Source: Haloglomus litoreum (GTDB lineage Archaea > Halobacteriota > Halobacteria > Halobacteriales > Haloarculaceae). From it: a stretch of 64,000 nt of DNA. The stretch is taken from positions 3,968,001 through 4,032,000 of the forward strand of contig NZ_CP119988.1 of assembly GCF_029338515.1 (NCBI RefSeq), read 5' to 3'. The translations under genes and the position numbers were made by a program. The notes below the pieces were generated by a model that was not told the origin of the DNA, made no database searches, and saw only the letters and a program-made list of their open reading frames with translations. Shown here piece by piece: positions 42,522-51,637 of this stretch (position 1 is its first letter; each line of letters opens with the position of its first letter).

Positions 42522-43395
42522 CGTGTCGACCGGGACGGACGTGGCGGTCCGGGCCCGTGGCCTCACCAAGTCGTTCGGTGACGGGTCCCCGGTGTTCGAG
42601 GGGGTCGACCTGTCGTTCCGCCGCGGCGAGACCACCCTCCTGATGGGGCCGAACGGGTCGGGGAAGACCGTCCTGCTGTCCTGTCTGGCGGGTGGACTGC
42701 GACCCTCCAGGGGGTCGATCTCGGTGTTCGGCGACCCGCCGGCCGACGGCCGGACCGAGCTCGTGTTCATGCTCCAGGACGGGCTCGCGGTCGACGAGCT
42801 CTCCGGTCGCGAGAACGCGGCGTTCTACACCGCGCTCCACCCGGGCGCGACCGACCGGTGGCAGGAGGTGGCCGACAGCCTCGAACTCGACGCGCTCGAC
42901 CGCCGCGTGGCGGACTACTCCGGCGGCATGCGCCGGAAGCTCGAACTCGCGCTGACGCTCTCGGTCGACGTGCCGCTCTACCTGCTGGACGAGCCGACCG
43001 CCGCGCTCGACCCGACGACCGTCGAGCGGTTCCACGCGATGCTGGACGACCTGGCCGACGCCGGCCGGACCGTCGTCGCCACCAGTCACTCCCCGCGGGA
43101 CATCCGGGCGGCCGACCGACTGGTCTTCTTCGGCTCGGACGGCATCGTCGCCGACGGCGAGCCGGACGCGCTCCGCGAGGCCACGCCCCCGGTGGTCGTC
43201 GTCGAGGGGGGGACGACCGACGACCTCCGACCGGTCCTCCGCGAGGGCCGACTGTTCGACACCGATGCCGGCCGTCGCGGGTTCCTCGCGGCCCAGGCCG
43301 ACCCCGAGGCCGTCGCCGAACGGCCGGGCGTCCGCGCCATCGAGGTACCGACGGCCCCGGACGTGTTCAACTACTACATCCACCTCCAGCCGTGA
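42514..43395 (+). CDS. ABC transporter ATP-binding protein
   Basis: A 293-residue ATPase partner of the preceding permease, with which it overlaps by 8 bp. Walker A is GPNGSGKT, the Q-loop LQDGL, the signature YSGGMRRKL, Walker B LYLLDEPTAALD and the H-loop TSHS. The C-terminal 80 residues follow the pattern of drug or antibiotic exporter ATPases (VVVVEGGTTDDLRPVL). The substrate is unknown. GTG 42514 is the first start. Confidence 0.92.
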   Translation: MSDVSTGTDVAVRARGLTKSFGDGSPVFEGVDLSFRRGETTLLMGPNGSGKTVLLSCLAGGLRPSRGSISVFGDPPADGRTELVFMLQDGLAVDELSGRENAAFYTALHPGATDRWQEVADSLELDALDRRVADYSGGMRRKLELALTLSVDVPLYLLDEPTAALDPTTVERFHAMLDDLADAGRTVVATSHSPRDIRAADRLVFFGSDGIVADGEPDALREATPPVVVVEGGTTDDLRPVLREGRLFDTDAGRRGFLAAQADPEAVAERPGVRAIEVPTAPDVFNYYIHLQP

Positions 43396-43578
43396 CTGGA
43401 GTCCTGCACCGCGTTGCAGGGAACAGCTTGGTTGCCGGGTGGGCACCGCCGGGTGTCAACTGCCCCCGTCGAGCCCTCCCGGCGGGTCAGGTGGTCCCGT
43501 GACCGACACCCCGGTACGGGTGGACTGCCGGCGAGCCCCCGGGCGGGCCGCCACGGCTGTCGGCCACAGCGGGACGGG

Positions 43579-44775
43579 TCATCGCGACGCCAGACACGCC
43601 TCGACGGCACGCCGGAGCCGCAGCTCCCGTGGGTCGTCCCAGACGTGTGTGCCCATCCGGTTCGGCGTGTAGGCGAACCCCAGGTCCCGGTCGGGGTCCG
43701 CGAACGCGAACGAGCCACCGGCACCCGGCGCCCCGAACGCGGCCTCGCTCCCGAACGCGAAGCCGTCGAACGGCTTCCAGAACCCCAGCGAGTACGAGGT
43801 TTCCGTGCCGAGGACCACGTCCCGGCGGCCGCGTGTCGGGAGCGTCCCCGGTGCCGCGAGGGCGTCGAGCGTCTCCCGACCGATGCCCAGCGGGTCGCCG
43901 TCCGTCGCGAGCGCCCCGTAGAGTCGCGCGAGCGCCCGGGCGGTCCCGACACCGTTGCCCGCGGGGATCTCGAGCCGGCGCCACTCGGGAGCGTTCAACT
44001 CGGCCGGCGTCGAGACGTCGAACGGGTTCATCGCCCGCGACGTGGTCGAGAACGGGTTGGCGAGGCCGAGGAGCATCCGGGGCGGGAACGCCCCGAGGTT
44101 CCGGAGGGCGTCGAACGGGCCGAACGGCTCCACATGGGCGACCCGGTCGTCCGCCGACTCGGGGAGGCCGATGTGGAACGTCTCGCCCAGCGGGTCGAAC
44201 AGTTCCTCGGCGACGTACGTGCCGAGCGTCCGGCCCGCCGGGTCGGTTCGGCGGAGCAGCTCGCTCTCGTACCAGCCGAGCGACCACGCGTGGTAGCCGT
44301 GGCGGGTTCCGGGCTCCCAGTCGGGCGCCTTCGCGGCGAGGCGGGCGACGAGCGAGTCGCGGGCGGCCACGTCCGCGGGAGTCAGGTTCCGGCCGACGGC
44401 GGCGACACCGGCCTGATGCCCGAGCAACTGCCGAACGGTGACGTCGCCCTTCCCGTGCTGTGCGAAGGCGGGCCAGTGGTCCGCCACCCGGTCCCCGTAC
44501 TCGAAGCGACCCTGTGAGCGGGCGTGCGCCATCGCCGCCGCGGCGACACCCTTCGTCGTCGAGAAGACGAGAACGAGCGTCTCCCCGGTCCAGGGATCGG
44601 TGCGGTCGGCGTCACGATAGCCACCCCAGAGGTCGACGACGAGTTCGCCCCGGTGAACGACGGCACACGCGGCACCGAGTTCGTCGCCGTCACGGAGCGA
44701 TTCGGCGAACACCGATTCCACGGGCTCGAACCCGGAAGCGACACGGCCGCCGACCGGTGGCTCGACGCCGCTCAT
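43579..44775 (-). CDS. Serine hydrolase, class C beta-lactamase/esterase family
   Basis: A 398-residue cytoplasmic enzyme of the penicillin-binding-protein/EstB fold. The nucleophile motif STTK (S72, K75) is followed by LLGHQAGV and the YHAWSLG segment that supplies the catalytic tyrosine; the C-terminal region GFAYTPNRMG completes the domain. Such proteins are mostly esterases with unknown natural substrates. ATG 44775; no signal peptide is seen. Confidence 0.88.
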   Translation of the reverse strand: MSGVEPPVGGRVASGFEPVESVFAESLRDGDELGAACAVVHRGELVVDLWGGYRDADRTDPWTGETLVLVFSTTKGVAAAAMAHARSQGRFEYGDRVADHWPAFAQHGKGDVTVRQLLGHQAGVAAVGRNLTPADVAARDSLVARLAAKAPDWEPGTRHGYHAWSLGWYESELLRRTDPAGRTLGTYVAEELFDPLGETFHIGLPESADDRVAHVEPFGPFDALRNLGAFPPRMLLGLANPFSTTSRAMNPFDVSTPAELNAPEWRRLEIPAGNGVGTARALARLYGALATDGDPLGIGRETLDALAAPGTLPTRGRRDVVLGTETSYSLGFWKPFDGFAFGSEAAFGAPGAGGSFAFADPDRDLGFAYTPNRMGTHVWDDPRELRLRRAVEACLASR

Positions 44776-44892
44776 CGGGAGTCACCGGGCCTGTCGGTCC
44801 CGTCCATGGACATCGTGTGAGGGGACACGGGCATCAGCATGCACCCAACAGATTGGGGTCGTCGAGGAAGACCGTACCCGGACCGAGTGGGC

Positions 44893-45411
44893 TCACGACC
44901 CGGGCGTTCCACACGCCATCTCGGTCGACACCGTCTCGACGGTCGGGGGCTGGCCACCCAGGTCGAACGTCGTCGTCGAGTGGTTGCAGTCGAAGGACCC
45001 CGCGTCGAGTGTTTCGGTGACGTTGCTCCCGCCGGTGACCGAGAGCGTCATCGTGTAGTTCCCCACGTGGTCGATCTCCCCGAGGACGGTCGTGTTCGGG
45101 AACGACCGGAACGTCCCGACGTACACCGTCTCGCCGTCGCGGGCGACGGTGAGGGTCACGTTCCGCGTCGCGTTCCCGTCGTTGACGAGCCGGACCATGT
45201 GCGGCGGCTCGTTCGGGTCGAGTGTGTCGTCCGCGCCGTCGAAGTCAAGTGGCGGCTCGTCCGGACTCGTCCCGGTGGCAGGGGTGCTGGCGTTCGTCGG
45301 TGTACTCGCCGGGTCCGGGCTGTCGGTCGGGGACGACGGACCCATCGCTGTCGAGCATCCGGCCAGGAGGGCGAGGACGAGGAGGGCCAGCGTCAGCGTG
45401 GTTCGGGACAC
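44893..45411 (-). CDS. Secreted lipoprotein of unknown function
   Basis: A 172-residue lipoprotein with signal TLTLALLVLALLAGC, a Ser/Thr/Pro stalk, and a small beta-sandwich-like domain (VRLVNDGNATRNVTLTVARDGETVYVGTF, GNYTMTLSVTGG). Several N-x-T/S sites suggest glycosylation. GTG 45411 starts directly at the signal; longer readings in frame are not exported-protein-like. Divergent from the gene at 45630. Confidence 0.75.
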   Translation of the reverse strand: MSRTTLTLALLVLALLAGCSTAMGPSSPTDSPDPASTPTNASTPATGTSPDEPPLDFDGADDTLDPNEPPHMVRLVNDGNATRNVTLTVARDGETVYVGTFRSFPNTTVLGEIDHVGNYTMTLSVTGGSNVTETLDAGSFDCNHSTTTFDLGGQPPTVETVSTEMACGTPGS

Positions 45412-45572
45412 GATGGCGATGCGAGCCGTGGCGAGGTAGCCTTCCTGTAGCCTCAAACGGGTGTTTGACCGATCCGGCACGAAGGCCCGTCGGCACCCAC
45501 CGTCCCGTTCCTCATCGGCGACCACCCGCTGCAGCAACCGCTATGCGGGGGGTCTCGGAGCTACCACCCTTT

Positions 45573-45599
45573 CAAAAATTTGAGAACCAAATATTTTTG
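45573..45599. promoter_or_regulatory. AT-rich inverted repeat in the promoter of the DUF6653-like gene
   Basis: CAAAAATTTG (45573-45582) faces CAAATATTTTTG (45588-45599) in a sharply AT-rich patch of GC-rich DNA. ATATTTTT at 45591-45598 would work as a TATA box, placing transcription start near 45620, ten bases before ATG 45630. The dyad could also be an operator. Confidence 0.45.
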
Positions 45600-45629
45600 A
45601 GTTCACAAATGCTCTCCCGACACGGACAC

Positions 45630-46133
45630 ATGAACGTCGAAAGCACACTCGCGCGGCTGTTCGGACTCGAGGGGGACGAATGGCTCCGGCACGCGAACCC
45701 ACGCAGCGTCTACTCGCGGTTCACCGTCCTACCGCTCATCGTCGCCGCGGCGTGGTCCCGCGTCTGGATCGGTGAGTACTTCCTCGTTCCGCTGGCGCTG
45801 ACGCTACTGTGGACGTTCTTCAACCCACGACTCTTCAGCAGGCCGGCGTCGCTGGAGAACTGGGCGTCGAAGGGGGTTCTCGGCGAGCGCATCTGGCAAC
45901 AGCGGGAGACGTACGACATCCCGCGGGTGTTCGCTCTTCAGACGCACACACTGAACCTGGTCCAGGTCGTCGGCCTCGTTCCGTTCATCTGGGGGATGTA
46001 CACCCTCGACCTCTGGATGACCATGGCCGGGATGTCCGTGGCGTTCCTCGCGAAGACGTGGTTCTTCGACAGGATGGTGTGGCTGTTCGAGGACATGCGT
46101 CATCTGGAGGACATCCGGGCCTGGACCGAGTGA
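45630..46133 (+). CDS. Membrane protein, DUF6653-like
   Basis: A 167-residue membrane protein. The stretches RHANPRSVYSRFTVLPLIVAAAWSRVWIGEYFLVPLALTLLWTFFNPRLF, WASKGVLGERIW and AKTWFFDRMVWLFEDM match what I recall of haloarchaeal DUF6653. Four helices are predicted. The function is unknown. ATG 45630 was chosen by promoter spacing; ATG 45609 is seven residues longer. Confidence 0.8.
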   Translation: MNVESTLARLFGLEGDEWLRHANPRSVYSRFTVLPLIVAAAWSRVWIGEYFLVPLALTLLWTFFNPRLFSRPASLENWASKGVLGERIWQQRETYDIPRVFALQTHTLNLVQVVGLVPFIWGMYTLDLWMTMAGMSVAFLAKTWFFDRMVWLFEDMRHLEDIRAWTE

Positions 46134-46312
46134 ATCGGTCTCGCGTTCCACGAGTCCAGCGTCCCCCGCCGTGCTCGGCCGACCAGAGCCACGGCAGTCG
46201 TGGCACACCACGCGTCCGACCTCGGCCCGGGGGCGCCGGACGGACCTGCCAGCCACAGCCGGGATCGGCTGGAAACTCAGGACATATCCGTTCCTGATTC
46301 GTGCGGGTGGCC

Positions 46313-46918
46313 ATGAAGGGGTTCTCCGACGACCAGCGCGACCGCATCCGGGCGGACCTGCTGGAGGCCGGGCGAGAGCTGTTCGCGCAGTACGGCCTCG
46401 GGAAGACGACCATCGCCGACCTCACCGGCGAGGTCGGGATCGGGACGAGCACGTTCTACCAGTTCTTCGACTCGAAGGAGGGACTCTACCTCGCGGTTCT
46501 GGAGGAGGAGGGAGAGGCCATCAGCCGCCGCCTCTCCGACGAGGGGATCGTCGAGGGCGACGATCCGGAGACGGTCGTCCGGTCGTTCCTGCGCTTCCTG
46601 TTCGACGAGATCGAGACCAATCCGCTGGTCCGCCAGCTCGTCGTCTCGGACGAACTCGGCCGGTTGCGCGAGTACCGCACGCCCGAGGAACGCGAGGCCG
46701 ACCGAGCCGAGGACATCGAGGCCATCCGGGCGTTCACCGACCCCTTCGTCGAGGCCGGCGAGGTTCACGGGGAGGATCCCGAACTCGTCGCCCGGGCGGT
46801 CGGCGCGATCCCGTACCTCACGCTCCACGAGGACGACATCGGTGCGGACCACTACCCGGAGGTCCGGGATTTCGTCATCGAGACGTTCGCACGGGGGCTG
46901 GCTGCGACCGGAGAGTGA
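46313..46918 (+). CDS. TetR-family transcriptional regulator
   Basis: A 201-residue regulator. The N-terminal HTH reads IRADLLEAGRELFAQYGLGKTTIADLTGEVGIGTSTFYQFFDSKEGLYLAV, a textbook TetR domain; the C-terminal helices form the ligand-binding and dimer part. ATG 46313; GTG 46301 is a four-residue-longer alternative. It probably controls the FAD oxidoreductase gene that follows 162 bp later, itself, or both. Confidence 0.88.
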   Translation: MKGFSDDQRDRIRADLLEAGRELFAQYGLGKTTIADLTGEVGIGTSTFYQFFDSKEGLYLAVLEEEGEAISRRLSDEGIVEGDDPETVVRSFLRFLFDEIETNPLVRQLVVSDELGRLREYRTPEEREADRAEDIEAIRAFTDPFVEAGEVHGEDPELVARAVGAIPYLTLHEDDIGADHYPEVRDFVIETFARGLAATGE

Positions 46919-47080
46919 CCCAGGCCGGAACGGCCCGCCAGCCGTCCGGGATCGACGCCATCGACGGCCGAGTCGTGCCGTCTCCCGATAGAACGGGGCG
47001 CTCCGCGGACCGGAGCACGTGCGATGCCCAAGCTGTTGGTGGAACCGTTTCGGCCCGGCGCTCCGTCCTCCCGCTCATCG

Positions 47081-48637
47081 ATGTCCCGGAGCAGCGCGAA
47101 CGACGGAGATCGGTACGACACAGTGGTCGTCGGAGCGGGTCTCGGGGGACTGACCGCCGGGGCGACGCTCGCCCGTGCCGGGCGTGATGTACTCGTCCTC
47201 GAACGGCACTCGGTGCCCGGCGGGTGCGCCACCACGTTCCAGCGGATGGACTTCGAGTTCGAGGTCAGCCTCCACGAGATCGAGGGCCTCGATGAGCACG
47301 ACATCAAGCGGGAGCTGTTCGATTCGCTGGGGCTGCTGGAGGAGCTGAACTTCGAGCCCGTCCCCGAGTTCTATCGCTACAGCCGCGGCGACCAGGAGCT
47401 GGTCGTCCCACACGGAAGGGAAGCGGCCATCGAACGACTGACCAGCGAGTTCCCCCACGAGGAGGCCGGCATCCGCCGGTTCTTCGAGGTCATCATGTCG
47501 ATCCGCGAGTCGATGTCGCGGTTCCCGCTGTCCGGGTCGCTCCCGCTTCGACGGCTGCTGACGTTCCCGCTCGGCAACTGGACCTTCCTCCGGTATCGTA
47601 CCACCACGTTGGGAGCGTTCCTCGACGACATCATCGAGGACGAGGAGCTGAAGCTCGTACTGACCGCGAACCTCGGCTACTACCACGACGACCCGTATTC
47701 GATGTCGCTGCCGTTCTTCGCCGCCGCGCAGGGCGGCTACTTCGCTGGCGGCGGGTACTACGTCACGGGCGGGTCACAGACCCTCTCGGACCATCTCGCA
47801 GCCGAGATCGAGGCGCACGGCGGGACGGTTCGGATGGGGCGGCTCGTGACCGACCTCGTCGTCGAGGACGGGGAGATAGCGGCCGTCCGGCACGAGAGAT
47901 CCCGGCCCGGAACGACAGAGACGACCGGACGTGAGAGGCAGACCACCCCCACCGAGGCCGTCGTCGCGAACGCGGCGATCCCGCTGGTCGCCGACGAGTT
48001 GCTCCCCGAACGGTACGGCCGGCAACTGGCCGATCGCATCGAGGACTGGGAGGTGGCTCCCTCGCTCACGACGCTGTATCTGGGCTTCGAGACGCCGCCG
48101 TGCGATCTCGGCTGTGAGCAGTACTCGACCGTCCTCCAGCACCCCGAGACGGAGACGCTGGCCGACGCGGCCGAGGGACGCGACTCGTCGTACGGTCGAC
48201 GGACGCTGAACTTCGTCGACTACAGTCAGGTGGACACCGGACTCACCGACGATGGCAAGGCCGTCGGTGCGGTCTCGACGGTCGACTACCTCGACAGCTG
48301 GACGGGCCTTACGGATGCCGAGTACCGACGGAAGAAGGTCCACGTTCGAGACGTCCTGCTGCGTCGGCTCGGCGACCAGTACCCCCGGTTGCCCGACGTG
48401 GTCGAACACGCCGAGTTGGCGACGCCGAAGACGATCCATCGGTACACGCTCAACCCCGGCGGATCGGCCTACGGCTTCGCACAGACGCCCGGGCAGTCGT
48501 TGCTGAACCGACGTATCGAGACGCCCGTTCCGAACCTCCGGTTCGCTTCGGCCTGGGGGTTCCCCGGCGGGGGCTTCACCGGCGCCATGGCGTCGGGATA
48601 TCGCGCTGCAACAGCATTGCTCCAGTCCCGCGACTGA
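47081..48637 (+). CDS. FAD-dependent oxidoreductase, phytoene desaturase/carotenoid isomerase type
   Basis: A 518-residue flavoprotein. The N-terminal dinucleotide-binding motif VVVGAGLGGLTAGATLARAG and ERHSVPGGCATTF are typical of the CrtI/CrtO/RetSat group; GGGYYVTGGSQTLSDHLAAEIEAHGGTVR and the closing FASAWGFPGGGFTGAMASGYRAA are also family marks. It acts on a carotenoid or retinoid-like lipid, but the exact substrate cannot be told. ATG 47081 is preferred to ATG 47024. It is preceded by a TetR gene, without other carotenoid genes nearby. Confidence 0.85.
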   Translation: MSRSSANDGDRYDTVVVGAGLGGLTAGATLARAGRDVLVLERHSVPGGCATTFQRMDFEFEVSLHEIEGLDEHDIKRELFDSLGLLEELNFEPVPEFYRYSRGDQELVVPHGREAAIERLTSEFPHEEAGIRRFFEVIMSIRESMSRFPLSGSLPLRRLLTFPLGNWTFLRYRTTTLGAFLDDIIEDEELKLVLTANLGYYHDDPYSMSLPFFAAAQGGYFAGGGYYVTGGSQTLSDHLAAEIEAHGGTVRMGRLVTDLVVEDGEIAAVRHERSRPGTTETTGRERQTTPTEAVVANAAIPLVADELLPERYGRQLADRIEDWEVAPSLTTLYLGFETPPCDLGCEQYSTVLQHPETETLADAAEGRDSSYGRRTLNFVDYSQVDTGLTDDGKAVGAVSTVDYLDSWTGLTDAEYRRKKVHVRDVLLRRLGDQYPRLPDVVEHAELATPKTIHRYTLNPGGSAYGFAQTPGQSLLNRRIETPVPNLRFASAWGFPGGGFTGAMASGYRAATALLQSRD

Positions 48638-48719
48638 GGTCCGGGGGCGCGTTCGGGTCGTCCAGTGGAGGCTGCAGGAGCCGAGGCGGGCGCGCCGTAT
48701 CCGCTCCGGGCGGCGGGAG

Positions 48720-49493
48720 CTACGAGTAGGCGATGTTCAGTTCCAGCTCGTTCGCCGTCTCGAGGAGCCGGGTCGAGAGCTCGCGCTCCGAGGCCTCGTT
48801 CTGCAACCTGTGCGCCGGCCCCGAGATGCTGAGCGCGCCGATCGGTCGCCCGTCGGTCCGTTTGATCGGCACGCCGACCGCGTAGACCCCCTCGACGTTC
48901 TCCTCCTCGTTCACGCTGTACCCCCGTTCCCGGATCGTATCCAGGTCGTTGCGGAACGCCTCGGGGTCGGTGATGGTGTTGTCCGTCACCGGGTCGAGCC
49001 CCACCGTCTCGAGTATCTCCTCGACGGTCTCTGGGGGATAGCAGGCGAGGATCGACTTGCCGGCGGCAGTCGAGTGTAGCGGGATCCGCTCACCGATCCG
49101 CGAGTTCGGCGTGTTGACCGCGTTGTCACCCTCCGCACGGTGGACGTACACGGCCCGGCCGTGCTCCGGGACGAGGAACTGGACCGACTCCCCCGTCTGC
49201 TCGGCCAGTGTCGCGACCTTGGGCTGGAGTTTCGTGTACGCCGGGTCCCGGGTCCTGGCGTACTCGCCGAGCGAGAGGAACCGGAGTCCGACTTCGTGCG
49301 TATCACCGTCCTTCACAAGGTAACCCAGGTCGTGCAGTGTCGTAACGTGGCGATGGATCGTGCTCTTCGCCACGTCCAGTTCCGTCGCTAACTCGGTCAC
49401 CCGGGCGCCTCCGCTGGTCCGAATGGCTTCGATGATCTCGAACGTCGTTTTCGTCGTCTGGACCGGCTTCCGCCCCTCGTTCCCGCTGCTCAT
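48720..49493 (-). CDS. IclR-family transcriptional regulator
   Basis: A 257-residue regulator. The winged HTH (TTFEIIEAIRTSGGARVTELATELDVAKSTIHRHVTTLHDLGYLV) is followed by the IclR effector domain (IPLHSTAAGKSILACYPPETVEEIL, VGVPIKRTDGRPIGALSISGPAHRL). The family senses small organic acids of catabolic pathways. It is divergent from the acyl-CoA dehydrogenase/amidohydrolase operon, which is the likely target. ATG 49493. Confidence 0.92.
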   Translation of the reverse strand: MSSGNEGRKPVQTTKTTFEIIEAIRTSGGARVTELATELDVAKSTIHRHVTTLHDLGYLVKDGDTHEVGLRFLSLGEYARTRDPAYTKLQPKVATLAEQTGESVQFLVPEHGRAVYVHRAEGDNAVNTPNSRIGERIPLHSTAAGKSILACYPPETVEEILETVGLDPVTDNTITDPEAFRNDLDTIRERGYSVNEEENVEGVYAVGVPIKRTDGRPIGALSISGPAHRLQNEASERELSTRLLETANELELNIAYS

Positions 49494-49861
49494 TGGCGTG
49501 CGAATCGGTTCGACACCGAGATAGATAAAGTTCCGCTGGCTCGAACGCACCCCCCGGGACCGTCCTCGGGTCGATGAGGCGCTTCCACGGTTGTGGTCCC
49601 GAGACGATCGCACGCTCCCCGGACGGTGCCGACCCGAAACGAGGGGTTCGTATGATGGAACGGACGGACGGTCGTTCGAACGGAACGGACGGGCGACAGA
49701 TTCCAATAGTTCTGATTTCTAACACCGAAAGGCAGTGCAAGCAGCCAAGACCCACCTATATCTACCCTATACCACTGATAGCACATATATAGCCGGTTTT
49801 AATTAACAGAATTAGAAATGTTGGCAAAGTTATTTAACGTTAGTAGATGTGATACGATACC
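49494..49861. promoter_or_regulatory. Divergent promoter region between IclR and the catabolic operon
   Basis: 368 bp without a gene. On the minus strand CTTTATCTAT (49521-49530) lies about 30 bp before the IclR ATG. On the plus strand TTATTTAA (49829-49837) lies about 28 bp before ATG 49862. Both fit leaderless starts. Bases 49690-49860 are strongly AT-rich compared with the window. I see no perfect long dyad that would mark the IclR site. Confidence 0.5.
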
Positions 49862-51637
49862 ATGAGTGGACCGTTAGCGTACGAGTCGCTGGACGAGGGA
49901 CGCCACTGCAACTACTACCGCTACGACCGAACGTTGCAGTTCGAACTGGCGTATCGCTGTGCCGACGCGGAGCTGGACTGGGGAGCCCCGAGACTGCGGG
50001 ACTTCGGGGAACTGGTCGGACACACCGTCGTCGACAACGCCGACACCGTCGAGGCACATCCGCCGGAACTGACGGCGTACGACAAGGACGGCGATCGCGT
50101 CAACGAGGTCGAGTACCACCCCGCCCACCTCGAGAACGAGCGGCTCGTCTACGAGTCCGGGCTGATCGCCGACGCGTTCGAGGCGCCGCCCGGTCGTGAC
50201 GAGCCCGTCTCGTTCCCGTTCCACTTCGGTCAGTTCTACCTGATGGAGTACGCCTCGAGCGTCGGCCTCAGCTGCCCGGGGGCGATGACCGGGGGGGCCG
50301 CGCTCGTCCTGGACAAGTTCGACGACGGGTCGCTGGACGAGTTCTACGAGGGGTTGACCGCCAGGACGTACGAGGACCTGGTGACCGGCGCGATGTTCCT
50401 GACCGAGAAGCAGGGCGGGACCGATGTCGGGGCGAACGAGGTGACCGCCGAGCCCCAGGGGGACGGGACGTACGAGCTCTACGGCGAGAAGTGGTTCTGT
50501 TCGAACGTCGATTCGGGGGCCGCGCTGGTGCTGGCTCGAACGCCCGATGCCCCCGACGGCACGGAGGGGCTCTCGCTGTTCCTGGCCCCCGGGCCCGAGC
50601 GTGCCGGGGCGCCGGCGGACTACCGCATCCGTCGTCTGAAGGACAAGCTCGGGACCAAGAGCGTCCCGACGGGGGAGGTCGTCTTCGAGGGGGCCGAAGC
50701 CTCCCTCGTCGGTGCGCCGGAGGACGGGTTCGAGCAGATGTCGGAGATGCTGAACATGGAGCGACTCTACAACGCCATCGGCTCCTGTGGCGTGATGGGT
50801 CGGGCGCTGCTGGAGTCGAAGGTCCACGCCGCCAACCGCGAGGTGTTCGGCGAGCGGCTCGACGAGCATCCCCTGATGCGACGGGACCTGCTGGAGATGG
50901 CGACCGACCACGAGGCCGCGCTGGTGTTCACCTTCGAGGCCGTCGACGCGTTCCATCGCCGTGAGCGCACCGACGACGGGACCGCCCATGGGCTCATGCG
51001 CATCCTCGTCCCCATCGCGAAGTACCGGACCGCACGGATGGCCGTCGACACCGCCTCGTACGCGATGGAGATCAAGGGCGGGAACGGGTACGTGGAGGAG
51101 TTCGTCCACCCCCGGCTCCTCCGGAACGCGCAGGTGCTTCCGATCTGGGAGGGTGCGTCGAACGTCGTCGCCCTCGACGTCCTCCGGGCGATGGAGCGCG
51201 AGGGGGCCCACGAGCCGCTCCTCGAACTCGTGACCGACCGACTCGGATCCGTCTCCCACCCCGTCCTCGAACCGCTCGCGGCCGCGGTCGCCGACGAACG
51301 CGACGGGCTCGCGCGCGCCATGGCGACGGTCGGCACCGAGAGCGTGGCCTACGCACAGCGGCAGGCGAAGGAGCTCGCGGACTACGTCTTCGACGTGACG
51401 ACCGCCGCCGTCCTGCTCGAACAGGCGCAGCTACAGCTCGACGACGAGGGCGACGCGCGGAAGGCGGCCGTGGCGCGACGGTTCATCGACGACCAGCTGC
51501 GTCGGCCCGACGAGCGGGGCATCACCACCCCGGACGAGCTGTCGCCGGACGTGTTCGATGCGGTCGTCCGGTACGACAGCCTCGACCCGGAGCGCCTGGC
51601 GGAACCGGCGGCTCCGGAGGGGATGGGTGAGTACTGA
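49862..51637 (+). CDS. AidB-like acyl-CoA dehydrogenase
   Basis: A 591-residue flavoenzyme. It has the long N-terminal and C-terminal parts of the AidB/isovaleryl-type branch rather than the 380-residue core only. The FAD and substrate sites show in GAMFLTEKQGGTDVGANEV, YGEKWFCSNVDSG and the C-terminal IKGGNGYVEEFVHPRLLRNAQVLPIWEGASNV. The exact acyl substrate is unknown; AidB itself is a DNA-repair-associated relative, so catalysis is inferred from context. The stop overlaps the next start by one base (TGATG). Confidence 0.9.
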   Translation: MSGPLAYESLDEGRHCNYYRYDRTLQFELAYRCADAELDWGAPRLRDFGELVGHTVVDNADTVEAHPPELTAYDKDGDRVNEVEYHPAHLENERLVYESGLIADAFEAPPGRDEPVSFPFHFGQFYLMEYASSVGLSCPGAMTGGAALVLDKFDDGSLDEFYEGLTARTYEDLVTGAMFLTEKQGGTDVGANEVTAEPQGDGTYELYGEKWFCSNVDSGAALVLARTPDAPDGTEGLSLFLAPGPERAGAPADYRIRRLKDKLGTKSVPTGEVVFEGAEASLVGAPEDGFEQMSEMLNMERLYNAIGSCGVMGRALLESKVHAANREVFGERLDEHPLMRRDLLEMATDHEAALVFTFEAVDAFHRRERTDDGTAHGLMRILVPIAKYRTARMAVDTASYAMEIKGGNGYVEEFVHPRLLRNAQVLPIWEGASNVVALDVLRAMEREGAHEPLLELVTDRLGSVSHPVLEPLAAAVADERDGLARAMATVGTESVAYAQRQAKELADYVFDVTTAAVLLEQAQLQLDDEGDARKAAVARRFIDDQLRRPDERGITTPDELSPDVFDAVVRYDSLDPERLAEPAAPEGMGEY

